DNA of 64,000 nucleotides from an uncultured Prevotella sp. (GTDB taxonomy: Bacteria; Bacteroidota; Bacteroidia; Bacteroidales; Bacteroidaceae). This document shows, piece by piece, positions 36,494 through 46,460 of the stretch. The stretch is from NCBI GenBank assembly GCA_947164965.1, contig CAMUYR010000001.1, forward strand, positions 186,001 through 250,000, given 5' to 3'. Position numbers and translations under genes: made by a program. Position 1 is the stretch's first letter, and each line of letters starts with the position of its first letter. Below the pieces are notes generated by a model that was given only the letters and a program-made list of their open reading frames with translations, was not told the origin of the DNA and made no database searches.

Positions 36494-37051
36494 ATGGCAA
36501 TTAACAATTTGAAGGAACAATCACAGAAGCTCGTGACGGAGTTTTGTGCTGGCAACGATCAGGCTTTTGCAAAGCTGTATGATCTGTACGTGAACATACT
36601 ATATAATTATGGTATGAAATTAACGCGCGATCAAGAATTGCTAAAAGACTGCATCCATGATGTATTCGTAAAGGTGTATTCCAAACGTCATGAGCAAAAT
36701 GCAATCAAAAACTTAAGTTCCTATCTCATCATCTCGCTGAAAAACCGTTTACTTGACGAATTTCGTCGTCAGACATTTACAGCAGAGAATCAGGTTGAGG
36801 AATTTGAATATCGCCAAGCCAAGGAGGACGTGGAAAATGATTATATATATACAGAACGCGAATTGTTACAATCTGACAAGGTTGCTCATCTGATGCAAAA
36901 CCTCACAAATCGCCAACGACAAGCTATCACCTTATATTATTTAGAGGAGCGTAAATACGATGAGATTTGTCAGATTCTGCAAATGAACTACCACTCTGTT
37001 CGCAACTTAATGCATCGTGGTATGTTGAAATTACGCGAGGCTGCTTTGTAA
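36494..37051 (+). CDS. ECF-type RNA polymerase sigma factor
   Basis: 185 residues with the two-domain ECF layout. Region 2 covers about residues 20-90 ('FAKLYDLYVNILYNYGMKLT', 'LLKDCIHDVFVKVY'), with the 'SYLIISLKNRLLDEFRR' helix after it. Region 4 covers about 125-180 ('LTNRQRQAITLYYLEERKYDEIC', 'NYHSVRNLMHRGMLKLRE', the DNA-recognition helix). It resembles the Bacteroidota sigma-70 group usually paired with FecR anti-sigma factors and SusC-type transducers. Here the next gene encodes only a short FecR-like N-terminus, and no FecA-type receptor with an STN domain is nearby. It lies 135 bp after the pectin cluster with its own promoter. Confidence 0.93.
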   Translation: MAINNLKEQSQKLVTEFCAGNDQAFAKLYDLYVNILYNYGMKLTRDQELLKDCIHDVFVKVYSKRHEQNAIKNLSSYLIISLKNRLLDEFRRQTFTAENQVEEFEYRQAKEDVENDYIYTERELLQSDKVAHLMQNLTNRQRQAITLYYLEERKYDEICQILQMNYHSVRNLMHRGMLKLREAAL

Positions 37052-37114
37052 TTTCCGATTAAAAATGATGACAACTTGCAATGTGTTTCGTCTATAGTAT
37101 AGATTACGAGACAC

Positions 37115-37369
37115 ATGAAAAGAGCTATCTACACAAAAGTTGAACAGTTTCTGCGTGACGATGATTTTATTCGCTACGTGATGGATTGCACAACAGATAA
37201 TAATTCCTATTGGGCTTCGTACCTATCGGCTGCACCACAGATTCGTGCTGCCTATTTGAAAGCATACGACATCCTAACCCATCTCGATGATTGTGAGTTG
37301 CTTTCACCTGAACAAGTAGCTCTTCTCAAACAGCGCATCATGCACACTGTTCATGTCAATGCTAATTGA
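37115..37369 (+). CDS. Miniature FecR-like protein (cytoplasmic anti-sigma part only)
   Basis: 84 residues, no signal peptide, no transmembrane helix. 'VEQFLRDDDFIRYVMDCTTDNNSYWASYL' (in two pieces) followed by 'AAPQIRAAYLKAYDIL' resembles the N-terminal cytoplasmic anti-sigma portion of Bacteroidota FecR proteins (typically '..FL.dd.Fi.Wv..p..e...yW..f....p....a...A..il'). The membrane helix and periplasmic FecR domain that should follow are missing; the frame stops at 37369 before the convergent rnhB. Placed 63 bp after the sigma gene, it may be a soluble anti-sigma factor or a remnant. The resemblance is by pattern only. Confidence 0.6.
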   Translation: MKRAIYTKVEQFLRDDDFIRYVMDCTTDNNSYWASYLSAAPQIRAAYLKAYDILTHLDDCELLSPEQVALLKQRIMHTVHVNAN

Positions 37370-37385
37370 CTACTAGTTGGATGTT

Positions 37386-37412
37386 CTTTTGATTATTCCT
37401 GAAAATCAAAAG
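37386..37412. terminator. Weak AT-rich hairpin between convergent genes
   Basis: A 9-bp inverted repeat (CTTTTGATT pairs with AATCAAAAG) overlaps the end of rnhB and follows the mini-FecR gene. It may serve as a bidirectional terminator, but the stem is A/T-rich. Confidence 0.4.
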
Positions 37413-38001
37413 ATAGTTGACCATCTCCTAACATATTGAATGTTTTCCGATGAAATGGACTAATTCCGTATTGTCGGATGGCCTCACGGTGCTTCTTGGT
37501 GGGATAGCCTTTGTTTGAGAGCCAGTCGTATTGTGGATACTCTTCAGCGAGCTTGTTCATGTAGTCATCACGATAGGTCTTGGCCAGAATACTTGCTGCG
37601 GCAATTGCCAGATATTTACCATCGCCCTTGACGATAGTGGTGTGAGGCAGATCCTGGTATTTCTTGAAACGATTGCCATCAACGATAACGGCCTCCGGGC
37701 GCACCTTCAACTGATCCAACGCACGATGCATAGCCAGTATAGAGGCATTCAAGATGTTGATTTTATCAATCTCCTCAGGGGTTACAATACCTACTGCCCA
37801 TGCTACAGCATCTCTCTGGATAATCTCACGAAGCTGGTAACGTTTCTTCTCTGAGAGTTGCTTTGAGTCGTTCAGCAGATCATTCTGATAGCCATCGGGC
37901 AGGATAACCGCTGCAGCATACACACTGCCAGCCAGACAACCGCGACCAGCTTCATCGCAACCTGCTTCTATCTTGCCTTCGTAATAATGACTTGCTAACA
38001 T
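37393..38001 (-). CDS. rnhB: Ribonuclease HII
   Basis: 202-residue cytoplasmic enzyme that removes RNA from RNA-DNA hybrids and single ribonucleotides misincorporated in DNA. The N-terminal '[21 protein letters not shown]' motif carries the first two acidic metal ligands (Asp16 and Glu17). 'VIVDGNRF' and '[23 protein letters not shown]' (with the third and fourth acidic residues in the family blocks) follow. Length and start are typical. It is the last gene of the suf operon, 5 bp after sufS, an unrelated housekeeping passenger. Confidence 0.96.
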   Translation of the reverse strand: MLASHYYEGKIEAGCDEAGRGCLAGSVYAAAVILPDGYQNDLLNDSKQLSEKKRYQLREIIQRDAVAWAVGIVTPEEIDKINILNASILAMHRALDQLKVRPEAVIVDGNRFKKYQDLPHTTIVKGDGKYLAIAAASILAKTYRDDYMNKLAEEYPQYDWLSNKGYPTKKHREAIRQYGISPFHRKTFNMLGDGQLSFDFQE

Positions 38002-38006
38002 AGCCT

Positions 38007-39227
38007 TTAGAACATTTGTGAAACTCGGCGGATACCTGCCACGAGTGTATCGATTTCTTCCTTAGTGTTATAAAGTGCGAACGATGCGCGAACGGTTCCA
38101 CTGATAGCCAGACGGTCCATCAGAGGCTGAGCACAATGGTGACCAGTACGGACGGCTATGCCCAGACGGTCGAGCAGGGTGCCCATATCCAAGTGGTGGA
38201 TATTACCTACGTTGAAGCTTACTACAGCGTCTTTCAGCGAAGCGTCAGTAGGACCATAGATCTTCATTCCATCGATAGTCATCAGCTGTTCCATACAATA
38301 GCGAGTGAGTTCTTGCTCGTGCTGCTTGATGGCCTCAAAGCCAATGGAATCAATATATTCGATAGCCTTGGCGAGTCCGTGGGTGGCTACATAATCAGGT
38401 GTCCCTGCCTCAAACTTAAATGGCAGACGCTCAAAGGTAGTCTTCTCCCAAGTGACCTTATCAATCATTTCGCCACCGCCCTGATAGGGGGGAAGTTTCT
38501 CAAGCCACTCTTCCTTGCCATAAAGCACTCCAATACCTGTTGGGCCATACATCTTATGACCGCTGAAAGCAAAGAAGTCGCAATCCATTGCCTGTACATC
38601 CACCTTGAAGTGAGGTGCGCTCTGAGCGCCATCTACTAAGACGGGAATATTGTGCGCATGAGCTATCTTGATAATCATCTCAACAGGATTAACTGTACCA
38701 AGCACATTGCTCACGTGGGCCACGCTGATTAACTTGGTACGAGGCGTCATGAGCGATTCCAACTGATCCAGGCAGAGCTGGCCATCGTCCGTAATAGGGA
38801 GATGCTTGACAACAATCCCTCGTTTCATCGCCTGAAGCTGCCACGAAACAATGTTCGAGTGGTGTTCCATCTCGGTAACAACCACCTCATCGCCTTCCTG
38901 CATCTGCGACTCACAGAACGATTGAGCCACAAGATTGATTGCCTCGGTAGTACCACGGGTAAACACAATCTCCTCTATCTTACGGGCATTGATAAACTCA
39001 CGCACTTTTTCGCGAGCAGCCTCATGCAGATCGGTTGCCTGTTGCGAGAGATAGTGAACACCACGATGCACGTTAGCATTCACATTGAGATACTCGTCAC
39101 GCATGGCATCGAGTACACACAGCGGTTTCTGTGTAGTAGCCGCGTTGTCAAGATAAACCAAAGGTTTCTTGTAAACCTCGCGAGACAAAATCGGGAAATC
39201 AGCCCGTACCTTATTTATATCGTACAT
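38007..39227 (-). CDS. sufS: Cysteine desulfurase SufS
   Basis: 406-residue PLP-dependent group II cysteine desulfurase that supplies sulfur for Fe-S cluster assembly by the SUF system. The PLP lysine is about residue 225 in '[18 protein letters not shown]', and the catalytic Cys about 365 in 'RTGHHCAQP'. '[12 protein letters not shown]' is also typical. A longer frame opens at 39251, but that would overlap sufD; the ATG at 39227 lies one base after the sufD stop and gives the usual N-terminus ([12 protein letters not shown]). No sufE gene is adjacent. Confidence 0.96.
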   Translation of the reverse strand: MYDINKVRADFPILSREVYKKPLVYLDNAATTQKPLCVLDAMRDEYLNVNANVHRGVHYLSQQATDLHEAAREKVREFINARKIEEIVFTRGTTEAINLVAQSFCESQMQEGDEVVVTEMEHHSNIVSWQLQAMKRGIVVKHLPITDDGQLCLDQLESLMTPRTKLISVAHVSNVLGTVNPVEMIIKIAHAHNIPVLVDGAQSAPHFKVDVQAMDCDFFAFSGHKMYGPTGIGVLYGKEEWLEKLPPYQGGGEMIDKVTWEKTTFERLPFKFEAGTPDYVATHGLAKAIEYIDSIGFEAIKQHEQELTRYCMEQLMTIDGMKIYGPTDASLKDAVVSFNVGNIHHLDMGTLLDRLGIAVRTGHHCAQPLMDRLAISGTVRASFALYNTKEEIDTLVAGIRRVSQMF

Positions 39228-39228
39228 A

Positions 39229-40584
39229 TTACTTACAGAGTTTACAACCATCGCATTTGTTCAGCTCACCACGGAAACGCTTCTCAACCAAGTAGTGCAG
39301 GCGATCACGAAGTGGCTCCAACTGCATCTTGTCAATAACCTCGTTGATAAAGGCATTCTGCAGGAGTACCTTAGCCTCGCTGAGCGAGATACCACGCTGA
39401 CGCATATAGAACAGGGCGGCATCGTTAAGCTGACCAACGGTTGAACCGTGGGCACACTTCACGTCGTCGGCATATATCTCCAGCATGGGCTGGGTATACA
39501 TACGAGCCTCTTTAGTGGCTGTGAGATTCTGATTGGTCATCTGTGAACTGGTCTTCTGAGCGCCATGCTCTACCAACACACGACCTGCAAAGGCACCTGT
39601 GGCCTTATCGTCGAGCACATACTTATAGAGCTCGTTGCTGGTGCAATGGGGCACTTTATGAGTAATCAGCGTGTTATTGTCAACATGCTGCTGTTTATCG
39701 GCTATCACACAGCCGTAACACTGACACTCGGCTCCCTCACCACTGAAAGTCAGGTCGAGCTTATTACGGGTGATACCATTATGAAGTGTGATGACATTGT
39801 GGTTTACGCGACTGTTAGCCTGCTGATTGATATATACATTGCTTACACGCACATTCTTGGCATGCGTCTCCTCCAGACAATAGAGGTCGAGCGATGCATT
39901 CTCGCCTACATAAGCCTCGATGACCTGAGTAGCCAGAAAGTTACGATCGTCAGCAGCATGGTCGCAGAACAGCATCTTCAACTCTGCACCCTCCTCAAGA
40001 ATAATCAGCACACGACGGTTGACCATCAGATCGGTTACCACCTTCTGGGCATTCTGAGGTGTGGCCTTCAGGATATTGATGACCTGAATGGCACGATCTA
40101 CCTTGATGTTCTTTGGCACATAAACCAGCATACCATCCTGTGCCAACATGGTGTTGAGGGCTGTAACGGCATCCTCACCGGTCTTGGCTTGCTTGGAATA
40201 ATACTTCGAAATAAGCTCTGGGTTATCACGCAATGAGCCAATGATAACACCCTCAGGCAGATGGCCTTTTGGCTTATCGTCTTTGTAAAACGAATCATTT
40301 ACCACGAAGTATAGGCTAGTGCTCAGGTTGGGCACATCGCAACGGAAAGCCTCATAGGGATCGACGGGTATCTGCAAGCGATTCAGGTTTACACCGTAAT
40401 CAGGCTCAAAGAGTTTCTGAATATCGGTATACTTATATCGCTCTACCTTTTTCGATGGGAAGCCTTGCTTGCGGAAATCCTCAAAAGCCTGATCGCGCAC
40501 AGCATTCATAGCCTCAGGGGCATGACTCTTAATCATGCCGGCAGCCTGCTTGTAGAGTTCTATGTATTGTTGTTCGCTTGCCAT
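39229..40584 (-). CDS. sufD: Fe-S cluster assembly protein SufD
   Basis: 451-residue scaffold partner in the SufBCD complex. Typical blocks are 'GFPSKKVERYKYTDI' at the N-terminus, 'VNRRVLIILEEGAELKM', 'NLTATKEARMYTQPMLEIYADDVKCAHGSTVGQLN' (in pieces) and 'LFYMRQRGISLSEAKVLL'. The conserved 'CAHGSTVGQ' His is present. A Cys-rich tail (KCDGCKLCK) ends the protein. Its ATG overlaps the sufC stop by one base, so the two are translationally coupled. The complex builds Fe-S clusters on SufB, whose gene is not in this window. Confidence 0.96.
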   Translation of the reverse strand: MASEQQYIELYKQAAGMIKSHAPEAMNAVRDQAFEDFRKQGFPSKKVERYKYTDIQKLFEPDYGVNLNRLQIPVDPYEAFRCDVPNLSTSLYFVVNDSFYKDDKPKGHLPEGVIIGSLRDNPELISKYYSKQAKTGEDAVTALNTMLAQDGMLVYVPKNIKVDRAIQVINILKATPQNAQKVVTDLMVNRRVLIILEEGAELKMLFCDHAADDRNFLATQVIEAYVGENASLDLYCLEETHAKNVRVSNVYINQQANSRVNHNVITLHNGITRNKLDLTFSGEGAECQCYGCVIADKQQHVDNNTLITHKVPHCTSNELYKYVLDDKATGAFAGRVLVEHGAQKTSSQMTNQNLTATKEARMYTQPMLEIYADDVKCAHGSTVGQLNDAALFYMRQRGISLSEAKVLLQNAFINEVIDKMQLEPLRDRLHYLVEKRFRGELNKCDGCKLCK

Positions 40585-41339
40585 TATTCTTCTCCGATTT
40601 CTTCCTTAATCCAATCGTAGCCGTGCTCCTGAATCTGTACAGCCAACTCAGGACCACCAGTCTTGACGATACGACCCTTGTAGAGCACATGTACATACTG
40701 CGGCTTAATCATCTCCAACAGACGATCGTAGTGGGTGATGACGATACAAGAGGTCTCAGGTGTCTGGAGTTTGTTCACACCCTCTGCCACGATACGCATA
40801 GCATCAACATCAAGACCAGAGTCGGTCTCGTCGAGAATGCTCAGCTTAGGCTCCAACATAGCCATCTGGAATATCTCGTTACGCTTCTTCTCACCACCAC
40901 TGAAGCCCTCGTTTACCGAGCGGTTGGCCAACTTTGAATCGAGCTCAACAATCTTTCTCTTTTCACGCTGAAGCTTCAGGAACTCGGCAGCATTCATAGG
41001 CTCCAAGCCCTGATACTTGCGTTTCTCGTTGATGGCAGCCTTCATGAAGTTGGTCATAGAAACACCGGGAATCTCAACAGGGTATTGGAATGAGAGGAAC
41101 AAGCCTTCGTGGGCACGGTCCTCGGGTTTCATCTCCAACAGGTTCTTACCATTAAAGTAAGCCTCGCCCTCGGTTACCTCATAGAGAGGGTTGCCCACAA
41201 GCACAGCACTCAGGGTTGACTTACCAGATCCGTTAGGACCCATGATAGCATGTGTCTCACCATCGTTAATCACGAGGTCGATGCCTTTCAATATCTCCTT
41301 ATCGCCAATCTTGGCATGTAAGTTCTTAACTTCTAACAT
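40584..41339 (-). CDS. sufC: Fe-S assembly ATPase SufC
   Basis: 251-residue ABC-type ATPase of the SufBCD complex. The Walker A is 'GPNGSGKST' (residues 34-42), the signature is 'GFSGGEKKRNEI', and Walker B is 'LSILDETDSGLDVDA'. A longer frame opens at 41375, but it would begin inside the -7 promoter element (41373-41380), so the ATG at 41339 (MLEVKNLH) is the real start. It is the first gene of the operon sufC-sufD-sufS-rnhB; the usual sufB upstream is replaced by an intergenic region and a divergent SusC gene. Confidence 0.97.
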   Translation of the reverse strand: MLEVKNLHAKIGDKEILKGIDLVINDGETHAIMGPNGSGKSTLSAVLVGNPLYEVTEGEAYFNGKNLLEMKPEDRAHEGLFLSFQYPVEIPGVSMTNFMKAAINEKRKYQGLEPMNAAEFLKLQREKRKIVELDSKLANRSVNEGFSGGEKKRNEIFQMAMLEPKLSILDETDSGLDVDAMRIVAEGVNKLQTPETSCIVITHYDRLLEMIKPQYVHVLYKGRIVKTGGPELAVQIQEHGYDWIKEEIGEE

Positions 41340-41372
41340 CGTGTTCTTTCGTCTTAAATCATTCTTAGGCTG

Positions 41373-41404
41373 CAAAATTACAAATAATTAATGAGTCGAC
41401 CAAA
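41373..41404 (-). promoter_or_regulatory. Promoter of the suf operon
   Basis: On the minus strand a -33 TTTG (41401-41404) and a -7 TAATTTTG (41373-41380) are 20 bp apart. It decides the sufC start at 41339 and shows that the operon begins with sufC. Confidence 0.8.
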
Positions 41405-41675
41405 TGGTGAAGTCATTTTCCGTCAAAAACAGGGAAAAATGATCATAAAACGGGCATAAATGTCAACTTTACACCTCTATATTACATCCACTCTTTTTTG
41501 CTACCGTTAACTTGTTAAATGGTTAATTTACAGCGTGTTACGTTTTAACAGCAGAGGTAATAGTCCACTTTTCTCTCTAATGCGCGATTTTTATCTTAGT
41601 TTTTTACCTACCTTTGCACCACAATCTTGAAAAAGGTAAAACCTACAAGCAATATTAACAATTAACTAACAAAGT
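41405..41675 (+). promoter_or_regulatory. Divergent intergenic region with the promoter of the beta-glucan PUL
   Basis: A -7 element TACCTTTG lies at 41609-41616, 60 nt before the SusC ATG; the -33 region is T-rich without a clear TTTG, so activation by a regulator is likely. An imperfect hairpin (TCATTTTCC against GGAAAAATGA) lies at 41413-41442. Several GTTAA/TTAAC repeats occur at about 41505-41550. No gene is visible in this stretch. Confidence 0.55.
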
Positions 41676-44600
41676 ATGAAAAAAAGCAGGTATCTAATGT
41701 TGTTATTGTCGCTGATCTTATCAGTGGCAATGCATGCCCAAGGTATCTTGGGAACTGTGACTGACGAATTTGGAGAACCTATTATTGGTGCCTCTGTCGT
41801 CGAAAAAGGTAACACCCAGAACGGAACCATCACAAATATGGATGGTCAGTTCACGTTGAAAGTCAACGCGGGTACATCTATTATTATTAGCTACATTGGC
41901 TACGTCACTCAAGAGGTTAAGGCCAGTGCAAACATGACCGTTGTACTGAAAGAAGACGCACAGATGTTGCAAGACGTTGTTGTCATTGGTTATGGTGTAC
42001 AGAAAAAGAGTGTTGTAACCGCTTCTATTGCGAAAGTATCAGCTGACGACTTAGAAGGTAAGACCCGTCTGCGTGCAGAGGATGCCCTGAAAGGTATGGC
42101 TGCTGGTGTGAACGTTACTTCTGCATCTGGTCAGCCTGGATCAAAGTCAATGATTCGTATTCGTGGTATTGGAACTATCAACAATTCTGAGCCCCTTTAT
42201 ATTGTCGACGGTATGCCTACTGACCAGAATGGTATGGAAAGTGTAAACCCCAGCGACATCGAAAGTATCGAGGTTCTGAAAGATGCTGCCTCTGGTGCTA
42301 TTTATGGTGCTCGTGCTGCTAATGGTGTCATTCTCGTTACAACCAAGAAAGGAAAGATGGGTAAGGCAAGCATCAACTATAATTTTAGTTATGGTTGGCA
42401 GAGTGCTTGGAAGAAGCGCGATGTAACAGGAGCTACCGATTATGCTATTCTTCAGAACGAACGCGCAGTCCAGACAGGTCAGACTCCTCTCTATCCTGAT
42501 CCATACAACCTTGTAGATGCCAATGGTGAAGCTATCAGAGGCTTTGGTACCAATTGGCAGGATTTGCTCTTCAACGACAATGCGCCTATTGTTCAGCATG
42601 ATGTTTCTATCAGCGGTGCCTCTGAGAAAATTAATTATTATCTCTCTTTGGGTTACTTCACTCAGGACGGTATCATTGGTGGTAACTTTGGACAGTCTAA
42701 CTACGACCGTCTGACCATCCGTTCGAACAACCAATTCAACCTGTTTGATGACTCTAAGGACCGTAACTTCCTGAACAAACTCGACTTAGGTGCAAACGTT
42801 TCTTACATGCGTGTACATAATACTGGTATTGAGGCTAACTCTACATGGGGTTCTCCCCTTGGTTCTGCCCTCTATCTGGCCCCCACGCTACCCGTGACAC
42901 TCAAAGGTGCTATCGCTAACAATATGATTGACCGCTATTCTGCTTACGATCTTTATCGCGATGCTAACGGCAATCCATATACAATTCCAGGATTTATCGG
43001 TTCTTATCAAGAGCAGAATAACCCCATCGCTATGATGCAGGGTAACCCTTCAAAGAACTGGAGTCATAAGTTTATGCCCAAGTTCTCTATAGACCTGCAA
43101 CTTTGGGACGAACTGAAGTATCACTTCACATATAGTGCAGAGCTTTCTTTCTGGGGCTACGATGCTGCTACTTTGCAGAAATACTATCTCTCAGGCAATA
43201 ACAATGCTGACCACACTTCTGCAACTGCTTATAAGGGAAATAACACCACTTGGCAGATTGAAAACACACTGACTTACGACAAAATCTTTGGTAAGCACAC
43301 CATCGGTGTTGTTCTCGGACAGTCTGCCTTGAAGTTCAAGGGTGATGAGTTGGGTGGTTCTCACTGGAATCTGGTGAACATCAACAAGCCCTCTATCAAC
43401 TATACCACAGGTGGCGATTTAGAAATCTCTACTGATGCAGATGGAAAAATGACAGGTGCTACCAGTCATGTAGGCGTATGGGGTGGCCCATATACCGAAC
43501 ATCGTCTGTCGTCACTCTTTGCACGTCTAAGCTACAACTATGACGAACGCTACATGTTCCAGGCAACCATTCGTCGTGATGGTTCAAGCCGCTTCGGATC
43601 TAACAACAAGTATGGTACCTTCCCCTCTTTCTCTGTGGGTTGGAACATTATGAATGAGAAATTCATGGAACAGACTCGAGATTGGCTCACTAATCTGAAG
43701 TTCCGTGCTAGCTGGGGTAAGAATGGTAATGACAACATCGGTGATTTTGCCTATACCACACTGACCGCTATGGGCGGAAGCAGTAACAACTACTTCGGAC
43801 GCACCGCAGCTATGATCTATGGTTCGAAGGCCAACCGTCTTGCCAACGAAGACCTGAAATGGGAGGAGAGTGAGCAGACCGACCTCGGTCTTGATTTCGG
43901 TTTCTGGAATAACAAGCTGACCTTCTCTGTGGACTACTATATCAAGAAGACCAATGGTATGATTATCGAGATGCCAATCCCCAGTTATGTGGGCGAGGCT
44001 CGTCCTCTGGCCAATGTCGGTGATATGGAGAACAGCGGTTGGGAATTTGAACTGGGTTACAAGTGGAACATTGCCGATGCCCACTTCGCCATCAAGGGCA
44101 ATGCCTCCTATCTGAAGAACGAACTGAAGAACCTCGGTAACGATACTGGTTTCCTGAACTATGGTATCAGCCAATTCGCCGATGGCGGCACACGTGCCGA
44201 AAACGGCCAGCCCTTCCCATTCTTCTATGGTTACAAAACCAATGGTATCATCCAAAATGCTGCCGAGGCTGCAGAATACAATAGCAAGTATGGCACCAAC
44301 AAACAGCCTGGTGATTTCCGCTTTGTGGATATGAATGGTGACAACAAGATTACCTCTGACGACCGCACCAACATCGGTAATGGTGTTCCTACTTGGACCT
44401 TCGGTTTGAACTTCGATGCAGAGTGGAAGGGATTCGATCTAAGTGTTTTCTTCCAGGGTGTCAGCGGTGCTGACGTCTTTGATGCTACTTATCGTCAGGA
44501 CATTGCATCTGGAAACTATCCAACTTGGGTGCTTCAGCGCTGGACAGGTGAGGGAACCTCAAATACCGTTCCTACTCTAGGCAAATCTGAAAACTGGGTT

Positions 44601-44861
44601 TGCAGTGACATGTACATCCAAGACGGCAGCTACCTGCGTCTGAAGAACATCACATTGGGCTATACTCTGCCACGTAATCTCACCAAGAAGGTTAATGTCA
44701 GCCGTCTGCGTATCTATGCCCGTGCTGAGAATCTCTTTACTTGGACTAAGTACTGGGGCTTCGATCCAGAAATCGGCTCTGGTGCTACCTCTCTCGGTGT
44801 CGACTATGGTGTCTATCCACAGGCACGTACCTACACCATCGGTTTCAATATTTCACTCTAA
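41676..44861 (+). CDS. SusC-like TonB-dependent transporter of the beta-glucan PUL
   Basis: 1061-residue outer-membrane receptor. The signal peptide ends AMHAQ. An N-terminal carboxypeptidase-like domain ('GILGTVTDEFGEPIIGASVVEKG', 'IIISYIGYVTQEVKA', residues about 24-100) leads to 'LQDVVVIGYGVQKKS' and the plug ('NNSEPLYIVDGMPTD', 'GARAANGVILVTTKKGK'). The barrel ends in 'TIGFNISL'. No STN domain is seen. With the SusD 21 bp downstream it should import oligosaccharides; the following GH16 and GH5 point to beta-1,3 or mixed-linkage glucan. Confidence 0.95.
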   Translation: MKKSRYLMLLLSLILSVAMHAQGILGTVTDEFGEPIIGASVVEKGNTQNGTITNMDGQFTLKVNAGTSIIISYIGYVTQEVKASANMTVVLKEDAQMLQDVVVIGYGVQKKSVVTASIAKVSADDLEGKTRLRAEDALKGMAAGVNVTSASGQPGSKSMIRIRGIGTINNSEPLYIVDGMPTDQNGMESVNPSDIESIEVLKDAASGAIYGARAANGVILVTTKKGKMGKASINYNFSYGWQSAWKKRDVTGATDYAILQNERAVQTGQTPLYPDPYNLVDANGEAIRGFGTNWQDLLFNDNAPIVQHDVSISGASEKINYYLSLGYFTQDGIIGGNFGQSNYDRLTIRSNNQFNLFDDSKDRNFLNKLDLGANVSYMRVHNTGIEANSTWGSPLGSALYLAPTLPVTLKGAIANNMIDRYSAYDLYRDANGNPYTIPGFIGSYQEQNNPIAMMQGNPSKNWSHKFMPKFSIDLQLWDELKYHFTYSAELSFWGYDAATLQKYYLSGNNNADHTSATAYKGNNTTWQIENTLTYDKIFGKHTIGVVLGQSALKFKGDELGGSHWNLVNINKPSINYTTGGDLEISTDADGKMTGATSHVGVWGGPYTEHRLSSLFARLSYNYDERYMFQATIRRDGSSRFGSNNKYGTFPSFSVGWNIMNEKFMEQTRDWLTNLKFRASWGKNGNDNIGDFAYTTLTAMGGSSNNYFGRTAAMIYGSKANRLANEDLKWEESEQTDLGLDFGFWNNKLTFSVDYYIKKTNGMIIEMPIPSYVGEARPLANVGDMENSGWEFELGYKWNIADAHFAIKGNASYLKNELKNLGNDTGFLNYGISQFADGGTRAENGQPFPFFYGYKTNGIIQNAAEAAEYNSKYGTNKQPGDFRFVDMNGDNKITSDDRTNIGNGVPTWTFGLNFDAEWKGFDLSVFFQGVSGADVFDATYRQDIASGNYPTWVLQRWTGEGTSNTVPTLGKSENWVCSDMYIQDGSYLRLKNITLGYTLPRNLTKKVNVSRLRIYARAENLFTWTKYWGFDPEIGSGATSLGVDYGVYPQARTYTIGFNISL

Positions 44862-44882
44862 TCATATAACAGAATATACAAT

Positions 44883-46421
44883 ATGAACAAACATATTTCT
44901 ATCATAGCAGGCTTCTGCGCTGTAACTTTTGCGCTGGCATCCTGCAGCGACAATTTCTTGGAGGTGAAAAATCCGACTGGTGAGCCTCTGGAGGAATACT
45001 ATACAACTGAGGAGACGCTTAACGAAGCTCTGACTTCTGCCTATGCTCCTCTTCATTGGCCCGACTGGGACGGCACAGCATATAACGACCTCACTGTTGA
45101 CGGCGAGATTATGGGTGACGACTTCTGGGTAGGTGGCTCTCACGCCCAAGACAACGAACACTGGCACAAGCTCTTCAACTTCGAAGGTAGCCCCAACCAG
45201 ACTCTGGCAACCCTGTGGGGCGACTTCTACAGCGGTATTAAGCGTTGTAATGACGCTATCAAATATGCTAGTTGGCCTGGCAATGCCAGCGAAAACTTCC
45301 GCAAATCTATGGAGATGCAGGCTCGTCTGCTGCGCGTGTACTATTATAATATACTGTGGCACTACTATGGCAACGTGCCTTTCTACCTAGAGAACCTCTC
45401 GCTGCCTTATACTGCACCACAGCTGAAGGCCGACGAAATTTATGAAAGGCTGCTGCCTGAGTTGGAAGAGATTATCGCCTCTAACGTACTACCCATGCGC
45501 TGGGAGGCTGTTGAGAGCGGTCGTGTGTCACAGGCCTTCGCCTATATGCTCTATGCAGAGATGGTGATGTATCAGAACGATGCGACCCGTTATTCTAAAG
45601 CCCTCGACTTTATGAAGAAGATTATCGCAGACTCCAACTATTCACTGAATCCGGACTTCTCAGACCTTTGGTCGGAGAATGGCGAATGGTGCTCAGAAAG
45701 CATCTTTGAGATCAATTACAACGACGATCAGGCTCAACGCGACTGGGGTGGTGCTGCTATCAATGCTGGTGGAACTGTATTCCCCACGCTTTGCTCTCCT
45801 AACGGCTGGGGCGGCGGTGAAGGCTGGGACAGCGGTAACGACGGTTGGGGATTCTTGCCATGCAAGGTTGAGACCTACAACATGTATGCAGAGGGTGACC
45901 TGCGTCGCGATGTTACTATCTGGGACGTACGTGGCTACACCTATACTGAACGTTATCAGGACACCCACCTCTGGCATGGCAAGTATCGTCCACAGTCTGC
46001 CAACAACAAGGATTGTCCTACATCAAAGAACCTGAACTACAACAACAACAAGCGCATCTACCGTTATGCTGAGACTCTGCTCAACGCCGCTGAGTTGCTG
46101 CTGCAGACTGGTGGTAGTGCTGCTGAAGCTGCTGGCTATGTCAATGAAGTACGTGCCCGTGCTGGTTTGGCCGCTATTAATGGCTGCACCATCGATGACA
46201 TTTTCACCGAGCGTCACCTTGAATTCTGTGGCGAGGGTAAGCGTTATTTCGATCTCGTTCGTGCAGAGGGTATCTCTGGTGCCACTCAGAAGGCTTCTAC
46301 AGTCCTTGTTCCTGACACTTACGGCTATCGCACCAACTCTTGGACTCCTAAAAAGAAGCACATTCCTCTTGCACAGTCTGAGCTTGATGCGGACCCAACT
46401 CTTGTGCCGAACGATTATTAA
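44883..46421 (+). CDS. SusD-like glycan-binding lipoprotein
   Basis: 512 residues with lipobox LASC ('FALASCSDNFLEV'). Typical SusD elements follow: 'MEMQARLLRVYYYNILWHYYGNVPFYLE' near residue 145 (in segments), 'VSQAFAYMLYAEMVMYQ', 'YRYAETLLNAAELLLQTGG' and 'VNEVRARAGL...FTERHLEFCGEGKRYFDLVRAEG' towards the C-terminus. It forms a lid on the SusC transporter and binds glycan at the cell surface. A Trp/Gly-rich loop ('WGGAAINAGGTVFPT...NGWGGGEGWDSGNDGWG') lies near residues 290-325 and may contribute to glycan binding. It lies 39 bp before the surface glycan-binding protein gene. Confidence 0.95.
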   Translation: MNKHISIIAGFCAVTFALASCSDNFLEVKNPTGEPLEEYYTTEETLNEALTSAYAPLHWPDWDGTAYNDLTVDGEIMGDDFWVGGSHAQDNEHWHKLFNFEGSPNQTLATLWGDFYSGIKRCNDAIKYASWPGNASENFRKSMEMQARLLRVYYYNILWHYYGNVPFYLENLSLPYTAPQLKADEIYERLLPELEEIIASNVLPMRWEAVESGRVSQAFAYMLYAEMVMYQNDATRYSKALDFMKKIIADSNYSLNPDFSDLWSENGEWCSESIFEINYNDDQAQRDWGGAAINAGGTVFPTLCSPNGWGGGEGWDSGNDGWGFLPCKVETYNMYAEGDLRRDVTIWDVRGYTYTERYQDTHLWHGKYRPQSANNKDCPTSKNLNYNNNKRIYRYAETLLNAAELLLQTGGSAAEAAGYVNEVRARAGLAAINGCTIDDIFTERHLEFCGEGKRYFDLVRAEGISGATQKASTVLVPDTYGYRTNSWTPKKKHIPLAQSELDADPTLVPNDY

Positions 46422-46460
46422 TAGACTACGTTTTTATCGAATTTAATGAAATAATAAATT

